From positions 500,880 through 564,879 of the forward strand of contig JALVSY010000007.1 in the NCBI GenBank assembly GCA_027036135.1: a stretch of 64,000 nt of DNA. Direction: 5' to 3'. Source of the DNA: Pyrodictiaceae archaeon. Lineage in GTDB: Archaea > Thermoproteota > Thermoprotei_A > Sulfolobales > Pyrodictiaceae. Numbering within the stretch: position 1 is the first letter of the stretch; every line of letters begins with the position of its first letter. The translations under genes were made by a program, and so were the position numbers. Positions 17,416 through 25,893 of the stretch are shown piece after piece. The notes beneath the pieces are model-generated. The model was not told the DNA's origin and made no database searches. It was given only the letters and a program-made list of their open reading frames with translations.

Positions 17416-18432
17416 GTGAGGGTGCTGGTTGCTGGCGGCGCGGGGTTCATGGGTAGCAACTTTGTCCGCTACCTCCTAGGGCGCTACCCGGACGCCGAGG
17501 TACTGGTCTATGATAAGCTTACGTATGCTGGCCGCCTGGATAACCTAAGGGACGTGTACTGGGACAAGAGGTTCAGGTTCGTCCTCGGAGACATTGGTGA
17601 CGAGGAGCGACTAATGGAGGTTATAAAGAGCTTTGAACCGGACGTGATAGTTAACTTCGCGGGCGAGACCCACGTAGACCGGAGCATCAATGAGCCAGCC
17701 CCCTTCCTGGAAACCAATGTTGTTGGCGTGTTCCACCTACTCGAGGTTGCTAGGAGGCTCGAGGTGCCCCGCCTAGTACATATAAGCACCGACGAGGTCT
17801 ACGGCGACCGATGGAACCTCCCCCCGGCCAGTGAGGATGATTGTTTCAGGCCGAGTAGCCCCTACTCTGCTAGCAAGGCCTCCGGGGACCTACTATGCCA
17901 AGCTTATTGGAGAACCTATAGACTACCAGTAATTATTCTACGGCCCTCTAACAACTATGGCCCATACCAGTACCCGGAGAAGCTCATACCACGGACAATT
18001 ATCCGCGCACTACACGACAAACCGATACCGCTCTACGGCGGGGGATGGCAGAAACGGGACTGGCTATACGTAATGGACTTCGCGGAGGCCCTGGATACTG
18101 TTATGAGGCGGGGCTCCCCGGGGGAGGCCTACAACGTGCCAGGCTTCAACGAGAAGACCAACCTGGAGGTCGTGAGGGACATACTGAGGCTCATGGGCAA
18201 GCCAGAGACACTGATAAAGACGGTGGAGGATAGGCCTGGTCATGACCGCCGCTACGCAATGAGGGGCGAGAAGATACTCTCCCTGGGCTGGCGCCCAAAG
18301 ACACCGTGGCACAAGGGACTAAGGGAGACCATTGAGTGGTACCTGGGGAATGAGTGGTGGTGGCGCCCCCTCCTAGGCGACGAGTTCTTCGCCGAGGACA
18401 CGCCCTGGGAAACGAGGCGACAAAACGGCTAG
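17416..18432 (+). CDS. rmlB: dTDP-glucose 4,6-dehydratase
   Basis: The enzyme converts dTDP-glucose to dTDP-4-keto-6-deoxyglucose with bound NAD. GGAGFMGS at residues 7-14 is the NAD loop, STDEVYG near residue 124 contains the Thr-Asp-Glu catalytic set that distinguishes RmlB from epimerases, and YSASK near residue 149 is the Tyr/Lys pair. NNYGPYQ and ETIEWY are further family motifs. At 338 residues the length is normal. It starts with GTG at 17416, 16 bases after rmlA. Confidence 0.95.
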   Translation: MRVLVAGGAGFMGSNFVRYLLGRYPDAEVLVYDKLTYAGRLDNLRDVYWDKRFRFVLGDIGDEERLMEVIKSFEPDVIVNFAGETHVDRSINEPAPFLETNVVGVFHLLEVARRLEVPRLVHISTDEVYGDRWNLPPASEDDCFRPSSPYSASKASGDLLCQAYWRTYRLPVIILRPSNNYGPYQYPEKLIPRTIIRALHDKPIPLYGGGWQKRDWLYVMDFAEALDTVMRRGSPGEAYNVPGFNEKTNLEVVRDILRLMGKPETLIKTVEDRPGHDRRYAMRGEKILSLGWRPKTPWHKGLRETIEWYLGNEWWWRPLLGDEFFAEDTPWETRRQNG

Positions 18433-18444
18433 GAGGTGTAACCC

Positions 18445-19347
18445 GTGGCGCGCGTACTCCTGACCGGAGCCGGGGGCCTCCTCGGCCAGAAACTGGTAAA
18501 GGTACTAGCGGATAGGGGCCACGAGGTAGTAGCTGTTTACCGTGTCCACGAGCCCCCAGCGGCCCAAGGCGTTAAGCCGGTTAGGCTGGACGTGACTGAC
18601 TGGGTTAGGCTAGAAGACCTAGTGCTAAAGACCCGGCCAGGCACAATAATACATGCAGCGGCCTACACTGATGTGGATGGCTGCGAGAAGGACAAGCAAT
18701 GGGCGTGGAGAGTAAACGTCGCCGCCACTAGGAGCATAGTAAGGGCAGCAAGGGTCGTCAACGCGCACCTAGTCTACGTCTCCACTGACTACGTGTTTGA
18801 CGGCGAGAAGGGGATGTACAGGGAAACCGATACACCGAGCCCCGTGAACTACTACGGGTTAACAAAGCTCGTAGCAGAGGAGCTTGTGAGGAGCAGCGAG
18901 CTACTATACACAATCGTTAGGCCGAGCGCGATATACGGTATAGGGGGCTCCAAGAAGAGCTTCGCCGAGTACGTAGCAGAAAAACTAGCCCAAGGGGAAC
19001 AAGTCAAGGCACTCACAGACCAATACGTGTCACCGACCCACAACGAGCTATTAGCGGAGGCCCTAGCCGAGATAATAGAGCTCAAGCCACTAGGCACGCT
19101 CCACGTAGCAGGCCCCAGGATGAACCGATACGAGTTCGCCAAGAAAATAGCAGAGACACTAGGCCTACCAACAAGCCTAGTAAAGCCAGCAACCATGGAG
19201 GAGATGCAGGGGAGATGGGTAGCGAGGAGACCCAGGGACTCAAGCCTAGACACGGGCAAGGCGCAAAACCTACTAGAGACACCTTTCAGCGACATAGACG
19301 AGGCAATGAAGAGACTAAAGAGAGACTGGGAGAACAAGGGTAGGTAG
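18445..19347 (+). CDS. rmlD: dTDP-4-dehydrorhamnose reductase
   Basis: It carries out the last step, reducing dTDP-4-keto-L-rhamnose to dTDP-L-rhamnose. GAGGLLGQ near residue 7 is the cofactor loop, and YVSTDYVFDG near residue 111 and YYGLTK near residue 135 are hallmark RmlD motifs carrying the catalytic Tyr and Lys. A clear AGGAGGTG ribosome site precedes the GTG start. The gene is 12 bases after rmlB and 2 bases before rmlC. Codons here end more often in A than in rmlA. Confidence 0.94.
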   Translation: MARVLLTGAGGLLGQKLVKVLADRGHEVVAVYRVHEPPAAQGVKPVRLDVTDWVRLEDLVLKTRPGTIIHAAAYTDVDGCEKDKQWAWRVNVAATRSIVRAARVVNAHLVYVSTDYVFDGEKGMYRETDTPSPVNYYGLTKLVAEELVRSSELLYTIVRPSAIYGIGGSKKSFAEYVAEKLAQGEQVKALTDQYVSPTHNELLAEALAEIIELKPLGTLHVAGPRMNRYEFAKKIAETLGLPTSLVKPATMEEMQGRWVARRPRDSSLDTGKAQNLLETPFSDIDEAMKRLKRDWENKGR

Positions 19348-19349
19348 CG

Positions 19350-19904
19350 ATGCCCTTCGAGTTCCAGAGACTAGAGATACCCGACGTAGTACTGGTAAAG
19401 ATAAAGATGTTTAGCGACGAGCGCGGCTTCTTCGCGGAGCTCTACAAGAGAACACCGTTCCTAGCCAGCGGCATACCCTATGACTTCGTCCAGGTCAACC
19501 TCTCCTACTCCAGGCGGGGCGTGGTTCGGGGGCTTCACTACCAGCTCAAGCCCCACGAGCAGGGCAAACTAGTGTATGTTCTACGGGGCCGGGTAGTGGA
19601 CGTGGCCCTCGACATTAGGAAGGGGAGCCCCTGGTACGGGCGACACGTCATGGTTGAGCTTACGCCGGGTACTGGTCTCTGGGTTCCGCCGGGCTTCGCG
19701 CACGGGTTCCAGGCGCTCGAGGACACGTTGTTCCTCTACCTAGTAACCAAGGAGTATAACAGGGAGGCGGAGAGGTGCATACGCTGGGACGACCCAGGGC
19801 TAGGAATACAGTGGCCCATCAGAGACAACGTGGTGATCAGCGACAAGGACAAACAATGCCCAGGGTTCAGGGAGGCGGAGACAAACTTCGAGTACCCAAT
19901 ATAA
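19350..19904 (+). CDS. rmlC: dTDP-4-dehydrorhamnose 3,5-epimerase
   Basis: It epimerises C3 and C5 of the 4-keto sugar before reduction by RmlD. It is a cupin with RGVVRGLHYQ near residue 55, which holds the catalytic His, and PPGFAHGFQAL near residue 112, both standard RmlC motifs. The 184 residues match the family length. It is the last gene of the rml operon, whose order is A-B-D-C. Confidence 0.94.
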   Translation: MPFEFQRLEIPDVVLVKIKMFSDERGFFAELYKRTPFLASGIPYDFVQVNLSYSRRGVVRGLHYQLKPHEQGKLVYVLRGRVVDVALDIRKGSPWYGRHVMVELTPGTGLWVPPGFAHGFQALEDTLFLYLVTKEYNREAERCIRWDDPGLGIQWPIRDNVVISDKDKQCPGFREAETNFEYPI

Positions 19905-20316
19905 ACAGTGATACGCGGAACTATGAGACATGCCTTTGGCTAGGCAACTACTCCTCGCCGAGGGTATGGGTTAGCGATTCCCCAAGGGAGCCTATGCTGG
20001 CCAGGGATCAGGGCTTTTTCCCGGGCACTGGCCAGGGCCTAGGCGCGTTATAGCAACGTCTCGCTGTAAAGGATGGTCTCCCCAAGGGTTGGTGCCTAGG
20101 CGTGGAGGCCGTGCTCGGCGGTGGTCTTACTAGCCCGGGGTTGAGCCATAAACCGGGCCGGGGATAGCCACTATGCAGCGCACAGAGTCAATAGGCTCTC
20201 CTCGAGGAGCCCCTGGGCCTCTATGTGTGATTTGGCCAGCGCTCTACAAGTAGGGAGACACTGAGTCACCACACCCTCTCCGCTACGCATCAATTATAGG
20301 TTATAATTTAGTGTTT
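19905..20316. other. Intergenic stretch between convergent genes
   Basis: No supported gene occurs between the end of rmlC and the end of the coiled-coil gene. The sequence is GC-rich with several CCAGGG/GGCC inverted words near 19990-20040 that could form a terminator hairpin for the rml operon. The assignment is weak. Confidence 0.3.
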
Positions 20317-20955
20317 TTACCGCCCTCTTAGCTCTGCGTATAGCTTGTATAGCTCGTCTATTCTCTTATTTGTTTCCTCGATCTTAGCAAGTAGTGTTTC
20401 CTGAACCCTATCAATCCTCCTATTTGTCTCTTCTATTTTTGCTAGTAATGCTTCCCGTACATGATCTATCCTAGCCGATAGAGACGTCTGTATAGAATCT
20501 ATCCTCTTGTTTGTCTCATCTATTCTCTTATTGGTCTCCTCTATTTTTGTTAATAGTGTTTCTTGTACTTTGTCTATTCTTTTATTGGTTTCATCTATGC
20601 GTTTATTTATCTCCTCTATTTTGGCCAAGAGGGTCTCTTGTACGCGGTCTATCCTCTTATTGGTATCGTCTATGCGCTTATTTGATTCATCTATTTTAGC
20701 CAATAATGTCTCCTGCACGTTACCAATTCTCTTGTTCGTCTCGTCGATGCGTTTGTTCGTCTCATCTATTCTCCTATTGACCTCTCTGATCTCTTCCCTT
20801 AGCTCTCTCCTTGTCTCCCTTATCTCCCTATGGGTGAGATCAAGGTACAATAATATCAGATCTTCTGTGCTGAGCTTCTTCCCCTTCTCCAGCTTCTCCA
20901 ATATCTTCTTAGAGACCTGGCTAAGAACAGAAGACAATACAGCCTCCTCGGCCAA
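20317..20955 (-). CDS. ETNKRID-repeat coiled-coil protein, copy 2, 212 aa
   Basis: This is a paralogue of the genes at 15496 and 31935. It keeps the same N-terminal AEEAVLSSVLSQVSKKILEKL region, the LSTEDLILLYLDLTH segment, ETNKRID heptads mixed with 18-residue units, and the IDELYKLYAEL terminus. It has the most ETNKRID units of the three. The ATG at 20955 falls exactly at the conserved AEEAVLS, whereas the other copies have a few residues before it, so the true start could be slightly further upstream at a non-ATG codon. Confidence 0.8.
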   Translation of the reverse strand: MAEEAVLSSVLSQVSKKILEKLEKGKKLSTEDLILLYLDLTHREIRETRRELREEIREVNRRIDETNKRIDETNKRIGNVQETLLAKIDESNKRIDDTNKRIDRVQETLLAKIEEINKRIDETNKRIDKVQETLLTKIEETNKRIDETNKRIDSIQTSLSARIDHVREALLAKIEETNRRIDRVQETLLAKIEETNKRIDELYKLYAELRGR

Positions 20956-21520
20956 AGCCCAGAACCCCGGATACCCTCTTCACTCCCTAAGCCAGGCAAT
21001 ATAGCTACCCCGCGAGGCCCCCTCTCCGGCACAAGTAACCAGGGAAAAGAAGACTGCACTACAGAAGGCACAGGGAAGCACTGCCCTAGTAGAACTGAAC
21101 CCCGGTCTCTTCCTGAGCAATATATGGTAGCAAGCGACGCTATTCCCGAGGCAGGGAACCAAGTACAGCGTATAGAGACGCGACACGGCAGTTACATGAT
21201 GCGTATAGAGAAACGAATAGTGACCCGCTGGAACAGTGCCTCATAATCACCCCGAGAGGCGTGTAATGAGCAAGAACCAGGAGAAGCAATACCAGCGCGC
21301 AAGGGAGAAGAGATGGTCCCCGTCTCTAGGAGCTTTCTTAACTCAGAGAGTACAAGGAGCGATCCTAGTGAGATGCCTCTACTTAGGCGGCAAAAATGCA
21401 GGAGTGTCTCATCCAGATATTAGATAGCATAAACGCGGTAAAGGTTGTCCTGGTTGTGTTTGCTAGAAGTCTCATAGTGTAGACTAGGTTTTAATAATCA
21501 TTAAATAGATCTGGGTACAT
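20956..21520. other. Intergenic stretch with promoter for the 21521 operon
   Basis: The reading frames here (for example 21236-21427) lack convincing protein character. A TTTTAATAATCATTAAATAG tract at 21490-21509 lies just upstream of the next gene and may hold its TATA element. Confidence 0.35.
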
Positions 21521-21886
21521 GTGGGTAAACTGCGCAACGTTTTGCTCACAGCACAAGTAGCTTTGGCTCCCTCTGTGCCTGAGAGGTACTTGGCTCCCAT
21601 TAAGGTGTATTGGGGAAGGAAGCTCGCGATGTCCGTCGCTTTGGAGTTTAACCCTGTGACGATAATTAATAGGGCTGTCGACGAGTTACCTAAAGCTATT
21701 GATGCAGGAGCTGAAGTTTACCGGGTTCTCGAGAAGGGTACTAGGCGGCTTAGGAGCTTCTACGAGCTATTGGTCGGTGGAGCTGATATAGAGGCTGTTG
21801 CCGGCAAGGCCCAGGCACTGAGGCGGGATGAGCTTAGCCGCCTACTCCGCACCGAGATACACCTGCTCTCCGCAGAGCCGGGATGA
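21521..21886 (+). CDS. Hypothetical protein, 121 aa
   Basis: It is helical with a hydrophobic N-terminal third and has no motif I recognise. It starts with GTG at 21521 and overlaps the next gene by 4 bases (ATGA), so it is the first gene of a small operon that also contains the 143-residue protein and the broken PIN gene. Confidence 0.5.
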   Translation: MGKLRNVLLTAQVALAPSVPERYLAPIKVYWGRKLAMSVALEFNPVTIINRAVDELPKAIDAGAEVYRVLEKGTRRLRSFYELLVGGADIEAVAGKAQALRRDELSRLLRTEIHLLSAEPG

Positions 21887-22314
21887 CGAGAATAGTTCAG
21901 AGGCTTGCGGGTAGACAAGCAGTAGCGACGCTGCAAAGGCTCCTATGGAGCGCTACTAGAATCCTACACCTAGCCTACCTCGCTACCGGGAGAAGCGATG
22001 CGAGAGACACGGCAATGCTGCTCTACTCCCTCGAGAAAGTAGCGGGGAGAGAGATGGTCGAGAGGCTTGGCTACTTACTCGCATCAGCTACTCTGATGAC
22101 CCGCGGGAGGAGAGAGGAGGCACTAGCACTGGCAGCATACGCTACCAGAGACCTACTAGTCACCGCGCCCAAGTCGCCGCTGAGAAACACAGAGGCCTGG
22201 AGGAGTGCTCTCCAATTAACATACCTGCTTGAGGTGGGCAGCGACGTGGATGGAAGACTCCTCGAGACGTGGGGCCTCGGCAGGGCCCTAGAACAAGTCT
22301 ACATGGAGGGCTAA
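21883..22314 (+). CDS. Hypothetical helical protein, 143 aa
   Basis: This Leu/Ala/Arg-rich all-helical protein lies between the 121-residue protein and a PIN-domain gene. The coupled ATGA overlap upstream and the 46-base overlap with the PIN frame downstream suggest a co-transcribed three-gene unit. It could be a partner or antitoxin of the PIN protein, but no antitoxin motif is visible, so its function is unassigned. Confidence 0.5.
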   Translation: MTRIVQRLAGRQAVATLQRLLWSATRILHLAYLATGRSDARDTAMLLYSLEKVAGREMVERLGYLLASATLMTRGRREEALALAAYATRDLLVTAPKSPLRNTEAWRSALQLTYLLEVGSDVDGRLLETWGLGRALEQVYMEG

Positions 22315-22994
22315 GGGGGGCAACCGTAGAAGAGACGCTAAGAGTACTCATAGACACTAATATCCTGGCCCACATTTTCGCCAAGGGCTCGGGTAGGCTT
22401 AGCTTCTGGGCTAGAGCCCTCCTAGTAAGAGAACTCCTTGGGAGAAACGACACGATTATTGTGGTATACGAGGAACAAGTAGAGTACGAGATAAGGCGTG
22501 CACTAGACAACATGATAGTAACCGGTGCTATAACAGTTGAGCCAAAGCTCGAAGCCATAAGGAACATTTACAGAGACTACAGTGACCTTATAAATAGCTG
22601 CGTAGAGCTCGGCAAGTGCAAGGTAGCAAAGAGACAAGAAAGCCACATCGCACGAGCGGCAAGCTTAAACAGGTAGCTAGAGGCATGTCGTCTAAGACTA
22701 AGAGGGAACATAGGCAGCGACTTAATACTAATAGCAGCGGCGGAGGAACAAGAAGCGGTAATACTGACTAGCGACGTATCCACAATGTACCGAGCCTACC
22801 GCGAATGCCTACACAAAAGAGTAAGAATACCCTCAATGTACCTACTCGAAGTAGACGAGAACACTAGGACACTGAGGTACCACGTATGTGGACAAACTAT
22901 ATCCCCGCTGGAAGAGGCCCTCAATAATACAGCCAAAAACACTAGGCATAAACCGGGACACAACAATACGAGAGTGCTAGGTGAAACAAACTAA
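22269..22994 (+). pseudogene. PIN-domain nuclease gene interrupted by an in-frame amber codon
   Basis: The frame encodes the PIN start (RVLIDTNILAHIF) and continues to AASLNR, where a TAG stands at 22674-22676. The same frame then runs on for about 105 codons and contains the expected second half, GSDLILIAAAEEQEAVILTSD. The two track frames at 22269 and 22785 are therefore one gene broken by a single nonsense codon. PIN proteins of this kind are toxin RNases. The true start is probably near 22320, although GTG at 22269 is the first available. The truncated product would lack the last acidic residues. Confidence 0.75.
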
Positions 22995-23069
22995 CCGTAA
23001 ACAAGTAGACACGATTCTCCTGAAGCCTCTAGAGTAAGAGTATGTTCTTGTTAATGCACTATTATCCTA

Positions 23070-23089
23070 TACCTATAGGTGGTATAAGG
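23070..23089. promoter_or_regulatory. Candidate VapB operator, copy 1
   Basis: The site contains the perfect palindrome ACCTATAGGT within the 16-base word TACCTATAGGTGGTAT. An outer TATACC/GGTATA inverted repeat surrounds it. The same 16 bases occur before the second VapBC locus at 24123. Ribbon-helix-helix antitoxins usually bind such palindromes at their own promoter. That role is inferred. Confidence 0.5.
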
Positions 23090-23128
23090 AACGTACTGCG
23101 GCTTGGGTAGGCTTATTGGTGGTTATCC

Positions 23129-23401
23129 GTGGCTCCCTTGATAGAGGGTATGGGCTTGGGTAGTTATGTGACTGTCTCTGTGAAGGTGAGGCGGGAACTT
23201 AAGGATGAAGCTGAGAGACTGGGTATCAAGCTATCTGAGGTTCTTCGACGGGCGCTTGAGGAGGAGGTTGAGAGGCGTAGGCTGGAGATGCTTAAGAAGG
23301 AGCTTGAGGAGCTAAGCGATGCCCTAGAGAGGATAGACGTGGAGCGATTTGTGAAGTATATTAGGGAGGATAGGGAGAATGACCGAGAGGTTATTGTTTG
23401 A
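23129..23401 (+). CDS. Ribbon-helix-helix antitoxin, VapB type
   Basis: YVTVSVKVRRELKDEAERLGI followed by a LSEVLRRALEEEVERRR helix is the ribbon-helix-helix plus linker pattern of crenarchaeal VapB antitoxins. The acidic C-terminal tail would wrap the toxin. The track starts at GTG 23129, and ATG 23150 fits the family better. It overlaps the start of the toxin gene at 23379. The partner toxin is a pseudogene, so this antitoxin may be an orphan. Confidence 0.75.
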   Translation: MAPLIEGMGLGSYVTVSVKVRRELKDEAERLGIKLSEVLRRALEEEVERRRLEMLKKELEELSDALERIDVERFVKYIREDRENDREVIV

Positions 23402-23786
23402 CGCCTCCTCCCTAATATACGCTCTTAAGCTTAGAAGACTAGATGTACTTCGTGATAACCATGTTCAATGGCTTACAATTTACGAGGCCTTGAACGGGCT
23501 TTGAAGGGAAGCTAGCCTAGTTAAATCAATTAGCGCTGAGAAGGCAGTGGCCCTAGCCAGGGTGTTTGGCAAGGTACTAGGACATATGAGTATTCTTAGC
23601 CCCCGCGGCCTTGAAGAGGAAATCCTAAGGACTGCACTAGAGCATGGAGTAACCGTATACGATGCATCCTATATAGTATTGGCAAGGAAAATGGCCTCAT
23701 ACTCGTAACAGAGGATAAAAAGCTAAGAAACAAAAGCAGCGGAAATAATCACTGTAAAAAGCCTAGAAGAAATCGTCAAGAAATAA
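23379..23786 (+). pseudogene. VapC PIN toxin, inactivated
   Basis: From ATG 23379 the frame reads RLLFDASSLIYALK, a PIN start, then hits TGA at 23502-23504 where the intact copy at 24389 has Trp (NALWKE). Later a one-base loss near 23685 and a one-base gain near 23740 shift the frame and then restore it, and the reconstructed protein ends at TAA 23784-23786 after 136 codons. It aligns along its whole length with the intact 133-residue toxin downstream, including VYDASY and TEDKKLRNK. Three separate lesions make sequencing error an unlikely explanation. Confidence 0.8.
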
Positions 23787-24122
23787 TAAGGTACTAGGTT
23801 CTTGCCAGGGTCTTAAAGAGTACAGAGACTAGTAGAGAGTATGTCATCAATGATAAGGACGTGGCAAGGACACCTCAATGCTTAGCAGCGACACGGGAAC
23901 CTGACGGCTTTAATCGCAGTTGATCTGATGCTGTTCCATATCCCTATGCCTCTAATTGCAGCGATAATTGGAGTTGTTGAAGAGTATCATCTTGTGGTTT
24001 AGGCGGTGGCTGCCTGGGAGCTGGAGGGCTTGGGAGTGATTGGTTGAGGACTTGGCGGCTTTCTTGGCTGTGGATGGGGGCTGCGTTGGTGAACTGGTGG
24101 CTGGTAGACCTTATATGTGGTC
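23787..24122. other. Intergenic stretch between two VapBC loci
   Basis: No complete gene occurs here. A short open stretch near 23910-24000 encodes hydrophobic residues (LMLFHIPMPLIAAIIGV) and may be a scrap of a membrane protein gene. A TATA-like CTTATATG at about 24109 precedes the second operator-like word. Confidence 0.3.
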
Positions 24123-24138
24123 TACCTATAGGTGGTAT
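24123..24138. promoter_or_regulatory. Candidate VapB operator, copy 2
   Basis: The word TACCTATAGGTGGTAT is identical to the one at 23070-23089 and includes the ACCTATAGGT palindrome. It lies immediately before the second antitoxin frame. Cross-regulation by the intact antitoxin at 23129 is possible. Confidence 0.5.
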
Positions 24139-24139
24139 T

Positions 24140-24380
24140 TTGGCGGTGGCTGTGGGCTATGTTACTGTTTCTGCTAAGATTCCTCGCAAGCTGAAGGAGC
24201 TGTCTTGACATGTATGGGATTAAGCCTGGCCCGGTGATCCGGAAGGCTCTGGAGGAGGAGGTTAGGAAGCGCATGCTTGAGGAGATCGAGGCCCGGGCTA
24301 GGGAGCTGGGCAGCAGGGTCTCCCATATACCTGACGAGGAAATCGCTAAGCTGATACGCGAGGATCGAGGAAAGAGGTAG
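24140..24380 (+). pseudogene. VapB-type antitoxin with a one-base frameshift
   Basis: The first part reads GYVTVSAKIPRKLKELS and then stops at TGA. If one T of the TCTTGAC near 24204-24209 is dropped, the frame continues as LSDMYGIKPGPVIRKALEEEVRKR and runs to TAG 24378-24380, 8 bases before the toxin start. The whole reconstructed protein is a normal ribbon-helix-helix antitoxin. An internal ATG at 24210 could still give the C-terminal toxin-binding half. Its toxin is intact, which is the reverse of the neighbouring locus. Confidence 0.7.
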
Positions 24381-24388
24381 GCAGGGGG

Positions 24389-24790
24389 ATGTATTTATTC
24401 GACGCGAGCGCCTTGGTGAACCTGGTTAAGAAGGGCAGGGTTAAACCACTCGCCAAGGGGGCTACACTAGATCTGGCACTCTATGAGTCCCTGAACGCCC
24501 TGTGGAAAGAGTACAGACTGCTGGAGAGGATCGACGAAGAGACAGCACTGAGGTTCGTGGACATTATCAGCGACGTGTTCAGCGTTATAGATGTGTTGTC
24601 GGTGAGGGGCCTTGAGAGAGAAGTCTTTGAGCTAGCAGCTAGGGATGGCTTCACGGTGTACGATGCATCCTACCTATACGTGGCGATGAAGAATGGCTAC
24701 ATGCTCGTAACCGATGACAAGGAGCTTAGAAACAAGGCCTCAAAATACGTAGAGACAGTCTCCAGTAACGAGCTAGCAGATAGACACTAA
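24389..24790 (+). CDS. VapC-type PIN-domain toxin, 133 aa
   Basis: The PIN domain starts with YLFDASALVNLV, where D5 is the first metal ligand. The conserved YESLNALWKEY, VYDASY and VTDDKELRN segments supply the remaining acidic residues. Such proteins cleave RNA. All catalytic positions look intact. The cognate antitoxin gene just upstream is frameshifted, so either the antitoxin C-terminal part suffices or the antitoxin from 23129 protects the cell in trans. Confidence 0.85.
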   Translation: MYLFDASALVNLVKKGRVKPLAKGATLDLALYESLNALWKEYRLLERIDEETALRFVDIISDVFSVIDVLSVRGLEREVFELAARDGFTVYDASYLYVAMKNGYMLVTDDKELRNKASKYVETVSSNELADRH

Positions 24791-25126
24791 GTTTATGGAA
24801 GAGGGGTTCTCGCAGAGCAGCTACACCGCTACCTCCGAGCCCGAGAAGAGATATCTGGGACTTTCTACCCGAAGAGGCAACACTTAGTAGTTAGCGATTT
24901 AGCACTTGTTGTTGCCTGGCTGGGAATGACTTCTCAACGTTTCACGGCCGAGTTTCTTCTTCAATGCCCGGTATAGTGCATGCCGCGGCAACTGCTTTTG
25001 GGCATTGCTGACGCGTTTTAAAGCCTTGCCCCCGGGTCTTGTTTACATGCAATACAATTATAAGTACAGAGGGATACAATCTATAGTTCTCGGTTCTGCT
25101 TCCATCTTGGTTTAAGGTAAGAGGCG
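24791..25126. other. Intergenic stretch with promoter-like AT tract
   Basis: No gene is supported here. A CAATTATAAGTA tract near 25055 could be the TATA element for the gene at 25127. Confidence 0.35.
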
Positions 25127-25678
25127 TTGCCTGTGACGTACAAGGTGCTTGTTCCGAGGAAATTTGTGCTGGAGACCGGTGACGTGGTAGCTCTTACCGA
25201 GAAGGATGCCGAGAGGCTTGCTAGGGATACTGTATTTAGGCTCTGGGTTCCCGACATCGGTTCCGTTCACGAGTATCTTGTAGAGGCCCAGGGCTTTGAA
25301 AAAGCTCTCCCAGCGATGCCGAAGGGAGAGAAGTATAGCCTACGTAGAGCCATAGATAATGCTTGGGAACTCCACCTAAGACTCTATGATGACGGCTTTA
25401 TTGATGCCGAGGTCGAGGTTAGGAGAGAATACATAGAGCACTTGACATCGGGTCAGAGACTCAACATAGTATACGAAGCGTATGACTCGTACAAAGGCGT
25501 ATACGATAAGCTTCACTTATGGTACGCGCCTTCGCGTAGCTGGGTGATAGGCATAATTGATAACTTCAGCCTGGAGTTGCACGAGCCGGGCAGACTGATT
25601 CCCTGGAAACCCATAGTCCTCGGCGTGGCAGCAGGCATACTAGTTACATATAGGTTGTTAAAGCCGCGAAAACACTAG
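25127..25678 (+). CDS. Hypothetical protein with a C-terminal membrane helix, 183 aa
   Basis: Residues 1-155 are soluble and mixed alpha/beta, with no motif I recognise. Residues 158-175 (PIVLGVAAGILVTYRLL) form a single membrane anchor followed by a basic tail, so the bulk probably faces one side of the membrane. The start is TTG at 25127 or GTG two codons later. It precedes an MFS transporter gene with no tight coupling. Confidence 0.6.
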   Translation: MPVTYKVLVPRKFVLETGDVVALTEKDAERLARDTVFRLWVPDIGSVHEYLVEAQGFEKALPAMPKGEKYSLRRAIDNAWELHLRLYDDGFIDAEVEVRREYIEHLTSGQRLNIVYEAYDSYKGVYDKLHLWYAPSRSWVIGIIDNFSLELHEPGRLIPWKPIVLGVAAGILVTYRLLKPRKH

Positions 25679-25893
25679 GGTCAATACCCTCCCTTAAGCC
25701 ATGAAGCCTTGTAGAAATGGCTTCCCGTAGAGGATGGTTCCCGGCTCTTCCTATATGGACTCCTTTGGCTAAGTAGTACTGTCTCTGGTAGGCCGGCCTA
25801 CCTAGCTTATGGTAAGTGTTAAAGCAGGGATACCCGGTCCTCGCCGGGAAGAGTGGCGAGGTGAGGGATAGAATTACTGGCTCGAAGCGATCC

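Noticed and set aside
21236-21427. 63-residue plus-strand frame
   Set aside because: It has no recognisable domain or ribosome site, and its composition is atypical.
22160-22567. 135-residue minus-strand frame
   Set aside because: It overlaps two better plus-strand genes and has no protein-like character.
22674-22676. TAG in the PIN gene as a pyrrolysine codon
   Set aside because: Pyrrolysine decoding is not known in this group of archaea, and the site is not one where an unusual residue would be expected in a PIN domain.
23129-24790. One single VapBC operon with two antitoxins
   Set aside because: The two halves each have their own operator word and antitoxin/toxin order and are separated by about 350 bases, so they are two loci.
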